Of a DNA stretch of 64,000 nucleotides, positions 21,457 to 30,915 are shown piece by piece (the stretch's first letter is position 1; each line of letters starts with the position of its first letter). Position numbers and translations under genes: made by a program. Origin of the DNA: Leclercia sp. AS011 (lineage in GTDB: Bacteria; Pseudomonadota; Gammaproteobacteria; Enterobacterales; Enterobacteriaceae); NCBI RefSeq assembly GCF_037152535.1, contig NZ_JBBCMA010000006.1:1-64000 (forward strand). The letters run 5' to 3'. The notes under the pieces were generated by a model that made no database searches, was not told the origin of the DNA, and worked only from the letters and a program-made list of their open reading frames with translations.

Positions 21457-22746
21457 ATGCAACACACACAACGGGCGCCGGATGCCCATAAGCGCGCGTT
21501 AGTCGCGGGCTCGATTGGTAACTTTATCGAATGGTACGAATTTGCGGTGTACGGTTTTCTGGCCACCGTGATTGCGAAAAACTTTTTCCAGCTCAGCGGT
21601 GAGGCGGGGCTGACCAGCCTGATCCTCACCTACGCCTCCTTTGCGATCGCCTTTTTCTTCCGTCCGTTAGGGGCCATCGTCTTCGGGCGGATCGGCGATC
21701 GTATCGGGCGTAAACCCACGCTGATCATTGTGCTGGTGATGATGACCCTGGCGACGGCGGCGATTGGCCTGGTGCCGGTGTATGCCAGTATCGGCATTGC
21801 CGCCCCGCTGATGATCACCGGCCTGCGGATCCTGCAGGGGCTGTTCGCAGGCGGCGAGTATGGCGGCGCGGTGTCGCTGATGACCGAGTTCGCTCCGCGC
21901 GGCAAACGCGGGCTGTACGGTGCCTGGCAGTCCTTTACCGTTGCGCTGGGCCTGCTGGCCGGGGCGGGGATCGTGGCCCTGCTCTCGGCGCTGTTGACGC
22001 CGGAAGCCCTGCATGACTGGGGCTGGCGCATCCCGTTCTTTATCGCCCTGCCGCTGGGGGCGGTGGCCCTGTGGCTGCGGGTGAGTATGGAAGAGACGCC
22101 GAGCTTTGTGCAGCAGCAAACCAGGCCGGTGGCGGCGAAGGCCCGGACCCGTGACACGCTGAAAGCCATTGTGATGGGGATTGGCCGGGTGATGGTGTGG
22201 TCTGCCGCGGGTTATACCTATCTGGTGATCATGCCCGCCTATCTGCAGTCGGCCCTGCATACCGGCTTTAACCAGGCGCTGCTGATTGCGGTGATCTCTA
22301 ATATCGGCTTTGCGCTGACCATTATCCCGTCGGGGATCCTCAGCGACCGCATCGGGCGGCGCACGGTGATGGTGATTGCCGCCGCGCTGCTGCTGATCCT
22401 CGCCCTGCCGCTGCTGAAAATCCTGCAGGCGGAGTCCAGCACCCTGGCGGTGAAGGCGATTGTGGTGCTGATTGCCGGTGGACTGGTGGGGATGCTGGCA
22501 GGACCAGGGCCGGCCATGCTGTCAGAGATGTTCCCGACGCGGGTGCGCTATACCGGGCTGGGGCTGGCCTATTCCCTGTCGAACGCTATCTTCTCGGGCT
22601 GCGCGGGGCTGATCATTACCGGGCTGATAAAAGAGACGGGGAACCTGGATATTCCGGCGTATTACGTGATGGCGACGGCGGTGGTGAGTATTGTGGCGCT
22701 GATGACGTTAAGAAAGGATGACCATTTGCGGTCGCTGGAGGAGTGA
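21457..22746 (+). CDS. MHS-family MFS metabolite:H+ symporter
   Basis: Inner-membrane transporter of 429 residues with 12 predicted TM helices. The N-terminal IGNFIEWYEFAVYGFLA and the loop GRIGDRIGRKPTL are hallmarks of the metabolite:H+ symporter group that includes ShiA, KgtP and ProP. GLFAGGEYGGAVSLMTE in TM4-5 is also typical. The likely substrate is a small organic acid or zwitterion, but this cannot be fixed. The start MQHTQR follows GGAGA; an in-frame ATG 15 bases upstream overlaps that site. E. coli has a different set of genes between aidB and rlmB. Confidence 0.87.
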   Translation: MQHTQRAPDAHKRALVAGSIGNFIEWYEFAVYGFLATVIAKNFFQLSGEAGLTSLILTYASFAIAFFFRPLGAIVFGRIGDRIGRKPTLIIVLVMMTLATAAIGLVPVYASIGIAAPLMITGLRILQGLFAGGEYGGAVSLMTEFAPRGKRGLYGAWQSFTVALGLLAGAGIVALLSALLTPEALHDWGWRIPFFIALPLGAVALWLRVSMEETPSFVQQQTRPVAAKARTRDTLKAIVMGIGRVMVWSAAGYTYLVIMPAYLQSALHTGFNQALLIAVISNIGFALTIIPSGILSDRIGRRTVMVIAAALLLILALPLLKILQAESSTLAVKAIVVLIAGGLVGMLAGPGPAMLSEMFPTRVRYTGLGLAYSLSNAIFSGCAGLIITGLIKETGNLDIPAYYVMATAVVSIVALMTLRKDDHLRSLEE

Positions 22747-22752
22747 GGTATG

Positions 22753-22829
22753 TGCCGGGTGGCGGCTTCGCCTTACCCGGCCTACAAAAGCACGGACCGT
22801 AGGCCCGGTAAGCGCAGCGCCACCGGGCA
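22753..22829. repeat. REP pair (BIME)
   Basis: GCCGGGTGGCGGCTTCGCC and an inverted partner ending GCGCCACCGGGCAC lie between the convergent MHS transporter and rlmB. This is the same arrangement as at 2691-2768. Confidence 0.85.
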
Positions 22830-22836
22830 CAACAGA

Positions 22837-23568
22837 CTACCCGCGCTGACGCACCGCTTCGAACAGGCAGATGCCGGTTGCCACTGAGACGTTCAGGGAC
22901 GAGACGCTGCCCGCCATCGGAATGCTGATCAGCTCGTCGCAATGCTCGCGGGTCAGACGGCGCATTCCTTCCCCTTCGGCACCCATCACCAGCGCCAGAC
23001 GGCCGGTCATTTTGCTCTGGAACAGGGTATGGTCCGCTTCACCGGCGGTGCCGACGATCCAGATATTCTCTTCCTGCAGCTGACGCATGGTGCGCGCCAG
23101 GTTGGTCACGCGGATCAGCGGCACGTTTTCCGCCGCGCCGCAGGCCACTTTTTTGGCGGTGGCGTTGAGCTGCGCCGAGCGATCCTTCGGCACGATCACC
23201 GCGTGGACACCCGCCGCATCGGCGCTACGCAGGCAGGCACCGAGGTTGTGCGGATCGGTCACGCCGTCGAGGATCAGGAAGAAAGGATTCTCCAGCGAGG
23301 CAATCAGATCCGGCAGATCGTTTTCCTGATACTGGCGGCCTGGCTTCACGCGGGCGATGATCCCCTGGTGCACTGCACCTTCGCTTTTCTCATCCAGATA
23401 CTGGCGGTTCGCCAGCTGGATCACCACACCCTGCGCTTCCAGGGCGTGGATCAGCGGCATCAGGCGTTTGTCTTCACGCCCTTTCAGAATAAAGACTTCC
23501 TGAAAACGCTCCGGTGCGCGCTCCAGCAGGGCCTGCACCGCGTGGATGCCGTAAATCATTTCACTCAT
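22837..23568 (-). CDS. rlmB: 23S rRNA (guanosine-2251-2'-O)-methyltransferase RlmB
   Basis: SPOUT-superfamily enzyme of 243 residues that methylates the ribose of G2251 in the P loop of 23S rRNA. An N-terminal substrate-binding domain (residues 1-75; [13 protein letters not shown]) precedes the knotted SAM-binding domain with [29 protein letters not shown] and [15 protein letters not shown]. In E. coli it directly follows rnr; here about 11 kb of other genes separate the two, so it may depend on a promoter close to 23569-23675 or on read-through. Confidence 0.97.
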   Translation of the reverse strand: MSEMIYGIHAVQALLERAPERFQEVFILKGREDKRLMPLIHALEAQGVVIQLANRQYLDEKSEGAVHQGIIARVKPGRQYQENDLPDLIASLENPFFLILDGVTDPHNLGACLRSADAAGVHAVIVPKDRSAQLNATAKKVACGAAENVPLIRVTNLARTMRQLQEENIWIVGTAGEADHTLFQSKMTGRLALVMGAEGEGMRRLTREHCDELISIPMAGSVSSLNVSVATGICLFEAVRQRG

Positions 23569-23675
23569 TAAAGGTACTCATGTGAGGCGGTGTGCGCCGG
23601 GTTAAATGGGGCCGTGAATGTCGTCACTTGCGCCTATTATAACCGACCCGCCGGTCAAATCGACTCCTGTCGGCA

Positions 23676-24476
23676 TTAGCCGTTCACCGCCGCGCGCGCA
23701 ACGCCTGTCGCGACCGGGTGTACAGGCAAAATAGCGTTCAGTAAAAAGCGCGTATAGTCATGCCGGGGGCCGGAAAAGATGCGCTCTGTGTCGCCCTGCT
23801 CCACGATCCTGCCGCGGTACATCACCCCCACGCGATCGGCAATGTGCCGGACGACGTTCAGGTCATGCGAAATGAAAAGATAGGCCAGTCCGTATTCGCG
23901 CTGGAGCCTCATCAGCAGGTTCAGGATCTGCGACTGAATGGAGACATCCAGCGCCGACACCGGCTCATCGCAGATGATGAGCTTAGGTTTGAGGACCAGC
24001 GCCCGGGCGATCCCGATGCGCTGCCGCTGGCCGCCAGAAAACTCATGGGGATAGCGTGTGGCATCCTGCGGTCGTAAACCCACCTGCTCCAGCATCTCTC
24101 CCACCTGCGCCTTGCGATTGCCGATGCCGTGGATTATCAGCGGCTCTTCCAGGCTGTAGCCAACGGTGCGCTTCGGGTCGAGGGACGAGAGCGGATCCTG
24201 AAAAATCATCTGCATGTCCCGCCGCACACTGCGCCATCCCGCGGCGTTTAACCCGGCCAGCGAGCGTCCTTCAAACTGAATATCGCCCCCGCTCGCTGGG
24301 GTTAGGCCCAGCACCAGCCGTCCGGTCGTACTTTTCCCGCTGCCGGATTCTCCCACCAGCGCCCAGGTTTCGCCGGCATTGAGGGTAAAGCTCACCCCGT
24401 CTACCGCAGGTACGGACTGTCCCCGCCGCTGAAAGGTTTTCGAGAGCTGATTCACGCTCAGTAAGGGGATCGTCAT
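23676..24476 (-). CDS. dipeptide/oligopeptide-type ABC transporter ATPase (DppF-like)
   Basis: Nucleotide-binding subunit of 266 residues. Walker A GESGSGKST, signature FSGGQRQRIGIARAL, Walker B KLIICDEPVSALD and the switch histidine region LFISHDL are all intact. It pairs with the DppD-like ATPase, whose frame it overlaps by 4 bases. It is the last gene of the ten-gene block (23676-34435). Substrate is set by the binding protein encoded at 27281-28843 and is unknown. Confidence 0.9.
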   Translation of the reverse strand: MTIPLLSVNQLSKTFQRRGQSVPAVDGVSFTLNAGETWALVGESGSGKSTTGRLVLGLTPASGGDIQFEGRSLAGLNAAGWRSVRRDMQMIFQDPLSSLDPKRTVGYSLEEPLIIHGIGNRKAQVGEMLEQVGLRPQDATRYPHEFSGGQRQRIGIARALVLKPKLIICDEPVSALDVSIQSQILNLLMRLQREYGLAYLFISHDLNVVRHIADRVGVMYRGRIVEQGDTERIFSGPRHDYTRFLLNAILPVHPVATGVARAAVNG

Positions 24477-25462
24477 CTTATGGCTCCTGTCTCTTCGGCC
24501 CGCCAGCAGCGAACCTGGTGGCTTTCACCACCGAGGGCCCGCAGCCCGGGGGCCTCTGCCCGGCAGCGCGGCTGCGCCAGCGGACAGCGATCGGCATAGG
24601 TACAGCCCGAGGGCAGCGCGTGGAGGGAAGGCACCTGCCCGCCTATTTCTGCCAGGGCCGTTTTGGGCGTATGGTCTGCTGACGGGCGAGCCGCCAGCAG
24701 CGCGCGGGTGTAAGGGTGACGGGGACGTTCAAACAACGTCCAGACATCCGTCTCTTCCACCACCTGACCGGCGTACAGCACCACCACTCGCTGGCATAGC
24801 CTCGCCACCACGCTCAGGTCGTGGGTGATGATCACAATCCCCATCCCGGTTTCATGCTTGATCTCATCGAGGAGGTCGAGGATCTGCGCCTGAATGGTCG
24901 CATCCAGCGCGGTAGTGGGTTCATCGGCAATCAGCAGCGACGGCGAGGTGGCAAGAGCCATGGCAATCATCACCCGCTGGCGCATACCGCCGGAGAGTTC
25001 ATGGGGCCAGGAGTCAGCACAGCGCAGCGGATCGGGGATGCCGACCTGGGCGAGTAGCGAGAGGATTTTCGCCTGACGCTGCGGGCGATTGAGCGTCGTA
25101 TGCAGCCGCAGGCTCTCATCAATCTGATAGCCAATCGTCATCACCGGATTCAGGCTGGCCAGCGGGTCCTGAAAAATCATCGCCATGTCACGTCCGCTCG
25201 TCTGCCGACGCGCTTTTGCTGACAGCCGGTGCAGCGCGTTGCCCGCCAGCACCACGTCGCCCTCCACCCGGCTGGTGCGCGGCGACAGCAGCCCCATCAC
25301 CGCCTGGGCGGTCACGCTCTTGCCGCAGCCCGATTCGCCGATAATGCCAAGGGTTTCGTGAGCCTGCACATGGAAGGAGACGCCGCGCACCGGGGAGATG
25401 ATCCCCTGGCGGGTGGCGAAGCTAACCTCAAGATTATTCACCTGCAATAGCGCCTCAGCCAT
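24473..25462 (-). CDS. dipeptide/oligopeptide-type ABC transporter ATPase (DppD-like)
   Basis: ATPase of 329 residues with Walker [11 protein letters not shown], signature [15 protein letters not shown] and Walker [13 protein letters not shown]. The C-terminal oligopeptide-transporter extension holds the four-cysteine set [14 protein letters not shown] and VRCW seen in DppD, where it can bind an iron-sulfur cluster. It overlaps the downstream ATPase by 4 bases and the upstream permease by 8. Confidence 0.9.
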   Translation of the reverse strand: MAEALLQVNNLEVSFATRQGIISPVRGVSFHVQAHETLGIIGESGCGKSVTAQAVMGLLSPRTSRVEGDVVLAGNALHRLSAKARRQTSGRDMAMIFQDPLASLNPVMTIGYQIDESLRLHTTLNRPQRQAKILSLLAQVGIPDPLRCADSWPHELSGGMRQRVMIAMALATSPSLLIADEPTTALDATIQAQILDLLDEIKHETGMGIVIITHDLSVVARLCQRVVVLYAGQVVEETDVWTLFERPRHPYTRALLAARPSADHTPKTALAEIGGQVPSLHALPSGCTYADRCPLAQPRCRAEAPGLRALGGESHQVRCWRAEETGAIR

Positions 25463-26315
25463 GGCGCCCCCCTTGTTTTAACAGACGTAACATCCGGCGC
25501 GGTAGCGGTTTCAGCCCCGGATCGTTACTGTCACGCAGGTCATCGCCGATGATATTCAGCCCCAGGATCAGCAGTACAATGGCCATGCCGGGGAAGAAGG
25601 TCATCCACCAGGCGGTAAAGATCACCGCTTTTCCTTCCAGCAGTAAATTGCCGAGGCTCGGCATCGGAGCCGGGACGCCAGAGCCGAGGAAACTGAGGGC
25701 GGCCTCGGTCAGAATCGCCACCGAAAAGACCCAGCTGACCTGCACGATAAAGGGCGAAATGACGTTGGGCAGCAGATGCAGCCAGATGATGCGCGAGGCG
25801 CTTGCCCCCTGCGCCCGCAGCGCTTCGATAAAGTTTTTCTCTTTGATCACCATTGCCGCGCCGCGGATCACCCGGGCGATCGACGGGACATAGACCAGCG
25901 ACAGGGCCAGCACCACGTTGGCGATATTCGGCCCCAGCACGCCGACGATAGCAATCGCCAGCAGCAGGGACGGGAACGCAAACAGACCGTCGCAAACCCG
26001 CATCAATACCCGGTCGACCGGGCGGTACCAGGCACACAGCAGGCCAATCACCATGCCGGTGATGCCCGCAATCACCGCCACGGCGGCCCCCACCGAGAGT
26101 GACACCCTGACTGCCAGCGCGACCCGCACAAACAGGTCCCGGCCAAAGTTATCCGTGCCGAACCAGTGCCCGGCGGAAGGCGGTTTCAGGCGGCTGAGCG
26201 GATCGATACTGTAGGGATCGTAAGGGCTCAAGGCGCTGGCAAAAAACGACAGCAGGACAATGGTCACCAGCACCGCAGGCCAGATGAGCAGCGATGGGTT
26301 GCGGGTCAGGATCAT
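25455..26315 (-). CDS. ABC transporter permease (DppC-like)
   Basis: Membrane subunit of 286 residues with six TM helices and the EAA loop region EALRAQGASASRIIWLHLLP that docks on the ATPase. The N-terminal HWFGTDNFGRDLFVRV is the DppC/OppC signature. It overlaps both neighbours (8 and 4 bases), which indicates one transcript. Confidence 0.9.
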   Translation of the reverse strand: MILTRNPSLLIWPAVLVTIVLLSFFASALSPYDPYSIDPLSRLKPPSAGHWFGTDNFGRDLFVRVALAVRVSLSVGAAVAVIAGITGMVIGLLCAWYRPVDRVLMRVCDGLFAFPSLLLAIAIVGVLGPNIANVVLALSLVYVPSIARVIRGAAMVIKEKNFIEALRAQGASASRIIWLHLLPNVISPFIVQVSWVFSVAILTEAALSFLGSGVPAPMPSLGNLLLEGKAVIFTAWWMTFFPGMAIVLLILGLNIIGDDLRDSNDPGLKPLPRRMLRLLKQGGRHG

Positions 26316-27268
26316 TTTTCACTCCCGTCGACGGAAAGGCGCGGATCGGCCAGATAGCTCAGCAGATCCACCGCCAGATTGATCAGCACATAGCAGACGG
26401 TGATCAGTAGCACCACGCCCTGGATCACCGTCACGTCGCGTCGTTCGATCGAATCCACGATCAGCGATCCGACGCCGGGAATGCCAAACACGCTCTCAAT
26501 AACGATGGTGCCGGTGACCAGCGAGGCGAAAGATTCGCCGCAGATGGTCAGAATGGGGATCAGGCTGTTTTTCAAAGTGTGGCGCAGCAGCACCAGCCGC
26601 TCGGGCACCCCTTTGGCGCGGGCGGTACTGATAAAGGGCTCCTGCATCACATCCAGCATCACCGCCCGGGTCATGCGGGCGATTAACGCGGCGATACGTA
26701 ACCCCAGCGCAAACGCCGGCAGGGTTAAATACCAGACGTTGAGCCAGAAATCCTCGTTGGTGGAGCGATACCCCACCACCGGAAACCAGCGCAGCTGCAC
26801 CGCAAAAAAGAAGATCAAGAACAGGCCAAGCAGAAAGCCCGGCACCGACATACCGAGCGTCGCCAGCATGCGAATGGCGCGATCCAGCAGGCTACCCTGT
26901 TGCCAGGCGCTCAACACCCCGCCCGCTAAACCCAGGGCCAGCGCGATGGCCTGGGCATAGAGCGCCAGCGCCAGCGTGGGGGTGAGATGCTGTAAAAAGA
27001 GGGTCATAACGCTGGTATCCAGAAACAGCGAATGGCCTAAATTGCCGGTAAGTACCTCGCCAAACCAGCTGAAAAACTGCGCCAGCATCGGCCTGTCCAG
27101 CCCCATCTGCTGGCGCAGCGCCGCGATATCCTGCGGGCTGGCATCGTTACCCAGAATCACCAGCGCCGGATCGCCCGGCGCCAGGTGAATCAGACAGAAC
27201 ACCACCACCGACACCACCAGCAGCACCGGTAGCAGTGCCAGCAGGCGGTGAAAGAGATACCTTTTCAT
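26312..27268 (-). CDS. ABC transporter permease (DppB-like)
   Basis: Membrane subunit of 318 residues with six TM helices. The start KRYLFHRLLALLPVLLVVS, APGDPA and the EAA loop STARAKGVPERLVLLRH are typical of DppB/OppB/GsiC. It begins 12 bases after the binding-protein gene and overlaps the DppC-like gene by 4 bases. Confidence 0.9.
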   Translation of the reverse strand: MKRYLFHRLLALLPVLLVVSVVVFCLIHLAPGDPALVILGNDASPQDIAALRQQMGLDRPMLAQFFSWFGEVLTGNLGHSLFLDTSVMTLFLQHLTPTLALALYAQAIALALGLAGGVLSAWQQGSLLDRAIRMLATLGMSVPGFLLGLFLIFFFAVQLRWFPVVGYRSTNEDFWLNVWYLTLPAFALGLRIAALIARMTRAVMLDVMQEPFISTARAKGVPERLVLLRHTLKNSLIPILTICGESFASLVTGTIVIESVFGIPGVGSLIVDSIERRDVTVIQGVVLLITVCYVLINLAVDLLSYLADPRLSVDGSEK

Positions 27269-27280
27269 CGCCTTCTCCCG

Positions 27281-28843
27281 TCAGGGTTTAGTTACGCTAA
27301 CGTTCCACAGGATCGGGCCAATCAGATCCTGGTAACCTTGCACATTGTTTTTGATCGCCACCGCATCCGGCGTGGTGCGTCCCAGCACGATCACCGGCAG
27401 ATATTGCCAGCTCAGTACGTTCAATTTATCCACCAGCGGTTTGGCCTCCTTCAGCGACGGCGCCTGCTTGATCTGATCCAGCACGCTGTCGATCTCCGGG
27501 CTGTTGCTCAGGCCCGGGAATTTGGCCCGTGAATCGAGGAACGGATACTGGTGCAGAACCTGACGCATGGAGAACTCCAGCGCGCAGAGATCGAAGTTTT
27601 TCGGATCCTGACGACGCTGCAACACGGTTGGCCAGTCGTACACGTCCAGCCGGGATTTGACGCCGATCTGCTTCAGCACCTGCTGGGCGACAATCGCCAG
27701 GTTATACAGCTCGGCATACTCTTTGGTGGCGATGATCACCACCTCTTCACCGTTGTAACCCGACTCTTTCACCAGCGCGCGCGCCTCATCCAGCTTGTGC
27801 TGGTTCCAGTACGGCTTACCGGCCTCGCTGTACCAGTCCACCTGATCCGGGAAGCCCAGGGACGGATCCTCTTTGAAGAAGCGCGGATCGCTGTAGCCTG
27901 CCAGCAGGGTCTGATGCACGTCGAGCGCCAGGTTAAACGCCTGGCGCAGCTTCACGTTGGCAAAGGGCCCCTGGTTTTTATTGAACAGATAGGTGATCAG
28001 CGACCCGCCGCTCTGCGGCTGGAACAGCGACAGATCCGGCGCGCTGCTCAGGGTATCGATATTGTCCTTTGGCAGCTGGAACACCAGATCGTATTCGCCG
28101 GTCATCGCCCCCGCCAGGCGGGTGGATTCGTCGGTGATGTAGCGGAACCAGATATCTTTCACGTCCGCCTTTTTCTGCCCCGACAGCCCGCTGGCAGGCT
28201 CGGTGCGGGACTGGTACTGGTCATAGCGGGTCAGATGCAGATAGTCCCCCGGCTTAAACTCGGCCAGCTTGTAGGGGCCGGTGCCGACCAGCTCGGTGAC
28301 GGGCTTACTACTGCTGTTCGCCGCATCAATGATGCGCTTTGGCATAATGGCAGCGATGTTCTTCACATCGGCCAGCACGTTGAGGGTGATAAGCGACGGG
28401 GCCGCCAGCGTAAAGCTGACCGTTTTGTCATCCACCTTACTGAACTGCACACCGGGCAGGTTGGCTTTCCCCTGGGTGGAGACCGTCAGCCAGCGGTTCA
28501 TGGAGGCCACTACGTCATCGGCGGTCAACAGCTGGCCGTCGTGGAAGTGGATCCCGTCGCGCAGCACAAGGGTGTAAGTTTTGCGATCGTCGCTGAGGGT
28601 GTAACTTTGCACCAGCTCAGGCACGGGCTCGAATTTATCATTGATGGTGAACAGGGTTTCGAAGATATGCCTGTCCACATCCGAGGTGGCATTGTTGGTG
28701 GTCAGATAGGGATCCAGCGTGCCCGGCCGGTTGCCGTAGGCGATGTTCAGCGTCGCGTTGCGATCCACGCTCTGGGCCTGTGCGCTTCCCAGCGGTAATA
28801 CCGCCGCCAGCATCAGCGCGGCGGCAGAGAACAGCATTTTCAT
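27281..28843 (-). CDS. ABC transporter substrate-binding protein, family 5
   Basis: Periplasmic binding protein of 520 residues with a signal peptide (MKMLFSAAALMLAAVLPLGSAQA) cleaved near residue 23. The family-5 signature is visible as NIAYGNRPGTLDPYL, DDRKTYTLVLRDGIHFHDG and VGTGPYKLAEFKPGDYL. Family members bind di- and oligopeptides, glutathione, nickel complexes or N-acyl amino acids; the ligand here is not readable. The downstream genes complete a Dpp-type transporter, and the adjacent M20 amidohydrolase suggests an amide-linked ligand. Confidence 0.9.
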   Translation of the reverse strand: MKMLFSAAALMLAAVLPLGSAQAQSVDRNATLNIAYGNRPGTLDPYLTTNNATSDVDRHIFETLFTINDKFEPVPELVQSYTLSDDRKTYTLVLRDGIHFHDGQLLTADDVVASMNRWLTVSTQGKANLPGVQFSKVDDKTVSFTLAAPSLITLNVLADVKNIAAIMPKRIIDAANSSSKPVTELVGTGPYKLAEFKPGDYLHLTRYDQYQSRTEPASGLSGQKKADVKDIWFRYITDESTRLAGAMTGEYDLVFQLPKDNIDTLSSAPDLSLFQPQSGGSLITYLFNKNQGPFANVKLRQAFNLALDVHQTLLAGYSDPRFFKEDPSLGFPDQVDWYSEAGKPYWNQHKLDEARALVKESGYNGEEVVIIATKEYAELYNLAIVAQQVLKQIGVKSRLDVYDWPTVLQRRQDPKNFDLCALEFSMRQVLHQYPFLDSRAKFPGLSNSPEIDSVLDQIKQAPSLKEAKPLVDKLNVLSWQYLPVIVLGRTTPDAVAIKNNVQGYQDLIGPILWNVSVTKP

Positions 28844-28867
28844 TATTATGTCGCTCCGGTAGAAAGA

Positions 28868-30085
28868 TTAAGCGGCCTGGGTTGTCGCGGCACGACCGGC
28901 AAATTCGTCTTTTGCCGCCTGCAGCAGGGCAGCGTCGGTCAGCAGGCGCAACCCGGTGCGGGCCAGCACCTGGGCACCTGTCACCAGCGCGTCGTAGCCC
29001 TGAGTGGAGTTAGCCGCTTCGCGAAACGCCACGGTATGACCAATCAGATCGTCCGGCCCAATCTTGATGTAGGGATGCGCCGTCGGCACCGCGTGGCTGA
29101 TATCCCCGGCATCGGTGGAGCCCAGCCCCTCTTTCTCTTTCAGCTCTACGTTTTCGCCTGCCGCGGTAAACTCCTCCAGCAGGACGTCGTTCAGGGTGTG
29201 GTTAATATTGAAATCACGCGGGCCAACCTGATGCTCAATTTTGACGGTGGTGCCGGTAGCCAGGGCAACGCCTTCGGCAATGGCGCGGATCCGCGGCTCC
29301 AGCGCCAGCACCGCTTCCCGGGTGTGGGCGCGGATGTAGTAATGGGCTGAGGCATATTCCGGGATCACGTTCGGGGCCTGGCCGCCGTTGGTGATGATGC
29401 CATGCACGCGAATACCGTCCGGCAGCTGCTGACGCAGCACGCTGATCCCGTTGTAGAGCAGCACCAGCGCATCCAGGGCATTAACGCCTTTATGCGGTGA
29501 ACTGCCCGCATGGGAAGGTTTGCCGTAGAAGTGGAAATAGAGATGATTGTTTGCCAGCGACGGGCCGGAAAGCCGCGTTTTACCCGCAGGATGCACCATC
29601 AGGGCCACATCAACATCCTTCAGGAAACCGTGCTCCACGAAGCGGGCTTTCACATTGCCGTTCGGCCCCCCTTTACCCCGCAGTCCGCCCTCTTCTGCCG
29701 GTGTGCCGAGCACCACCACTTTGCCGCCGGTGCTGGCCAGCGTTTCACCGACTGCAATCGCTGCGGCGATGCTGGTGACGCCGATAATGTTATGCCCGCA
29801 GGCATGGCCGATATCGATCAACGCATCGTATTCCGCGAGGTAAGCAATGGTCGGGCCGGGCTTGCCGCTCTCTTTTACCGCGTAGAAGGCCGTTTCGTGC
29901 CCAGCGACGTTCAGGGTGACGCTAAAGCCGTGCTTCTCCAGCAGCTGCGTCAGCAGCTTGCTGGCGTAATATTCGTTGTTGCCGGTTTCCGGATGGGCGT
30001 GAATATCTTTGGCGATCGCCACATACTCGTCCCGGTGCTGCTGAATACTTGTTTCAAGACGGTCTCGTAATTCGCTGTTGCTCAT
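28868..30085 (-). CDS. M20-family amidohydrolase
   Basis: Metal-dependent amidohydrolase of 405 residues without signal peptide, hence cytoplasmic. Metal ligands lie in DIGHACGHN and MVHPAG, and the catalytic glutamate in TPAEEGG; the lid/dimerisation domain begins near GKPSHAGSSPHKGVNALDA. It resembles the M20D group of N-acyl-amino-acid and p-aminobenzoyl-glutamate hydrolases (AbgB-like). It starts 53 bases after the Tau-type ATPase gene and ends 24 bases before the binding protein, linking the two transporter sets. The ATG at 30085 follows GAGG; a GTG 9 bases upstream is less likely. The substrate is inferred only in general terms: an N-acylated or dipeptide-like compound. Confidence 0.88.
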   Translation of the reverse strand: MSNSELRDRLETSIQQHRDEYVAIAKDIHAHPETGNNEYYASKLLTQLLEKHGFSVTLNVAGHETAFYAVKESGKPGPTIAYLAEYDALIDIGHACGHNIIGVTSIAAAIAVGETLASTGGKVVVLGTPAEEGGLRGKGGPNGNVKARFVEHGFLKDVDVALMVHPAGKTRLSGPSLANNHLYFHFYGKPSHAGSSPHKGVNALDALVLLYNGISVLRQQLPDGIRVHGIITNGGQAPNVIPEYASAHYYIRAHTREAVLALEPRIRAIAEGVALATGTTVKIEHQVGPRDFNINHTLNDVLLEEFTAAGENVELKEKEGLGSTDAGDISHAVPTAHPYIKIGPDDLIGHTVAFREAANSTQGYDALVTGAQVLARTGLRLLTDAALLQAAKDEFAGRAATTQAA

Positions 30086-30138
30086 TGCTTCCACCTCAGT
30101 GATGACAGTTGATTCATTCCCGACACCGGGAATTGCGT

Positions 30139-30915
30139 TTAACCTAAGTGCCGCTTTGCCTCCTGGCGCACCCGGTGCAGGACGTGATGCTTGATCTCGC
30201 CGTAGCGCGGGTGCCCGGCAAGGGTTTCGATATCGCGTTCACGCCCGAACGGCAGGACGATCTCTTCGACGATTTTTCCGGGTTTTGCCGACATGATCAG
30301 AATGCGGTCGGCGAGGAACAGCGCCTCTTCCACATCGTGGGTGACAAACAGCAGCGTGGTGCCGGTGGACAGCCAGGCCTCACGCAGCAGCTCCTGCATC
30401 ATCAGACGGGTTTGCGCATCCAGCGCGCCAAAAGGCTCATCCAGCAACAGGACTTCCGGCTCCGGCAGCCAGGCCCGGGCCAGCGCCACGCGCTGCTTCA
30501 TGCCGCCGGACAGCTGCCAGGGGGCGTGATGCTCAAATCCTTTCAGCCCCACGCGCTCCAGCCAGCCCTGCGCCTGGGCGTTGGTCTCATCCTTGCGGTG
30601 TTTACCGAGGCGCGGGCCAAAGGTGACGTTCTCCAGCACCGACAGCCACGGGAACAGATTCGGCTGCTGGAAGATCATCCCGCGGTCCGGTCCCGGCTCG
30701 CGCACCGGTTTCCCACCCGCCACCACCCGTCCGCGATCCGGCTTATTGAAGCCGGCCACCAGGTTCAGAATGGTGGACTTACCGCAGCCTGACGGCCCCA
30801 GCAGCACCACGAACTCCCCCTTGCTCAGGGAAAGGTTGATATCCTCCAGCACCCTGAAGGGCTGCGGTTTCGCCGCAAAGGAGAGCGAAACATTTTCCAG
30901 CGTGATAGCACTCAT
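30139..30915 (-). CDS. taurine/sulfonate-type ABC transporter ATPase
   Basis: ATPase of 258 residues with Walker A GPSGCGKSTI, signature LSGGMKQRVALARAW, Walker B VLLLDEPFGALD and switch VTHDVEEAL. The sequence belongs to the TauB/SsuB/nitrate group. Its ATG overlaps the permease stop (TAATG), so the frame that stays open further upstream is not part of the gene. Confidence 0.9.
   Translation of the reverse strand: MSAITLENVSLSFAAKPQPFRVLEDINLSLSKGEFVVLLGPSGCGKSTILNLVAGFNKPDRGRVVAGGKPVREPGPDRGMIFQQPNLFPWLSVLENVTFGPRLGKHRKDETNAQAQGWLERVGLKGFEHHAPWQLSGGMKQRVALARAWLPEPEVLLLDEPFGALDAQTRLMMQELLREAWLSTGTTLLFVTHDVEEALFLADRILIMSAKPGKIVEEIVLPFGRERDIETLAGHPRYGEIKHHVLHRVRQEAKRHLG

Noticed and set aside
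27551..28798. 415-residue plus-strand open frame
   Set aside because: Lies opposite the family-5 binding protein, which has a signal peptide and clear motifs; the antisense frame has none.
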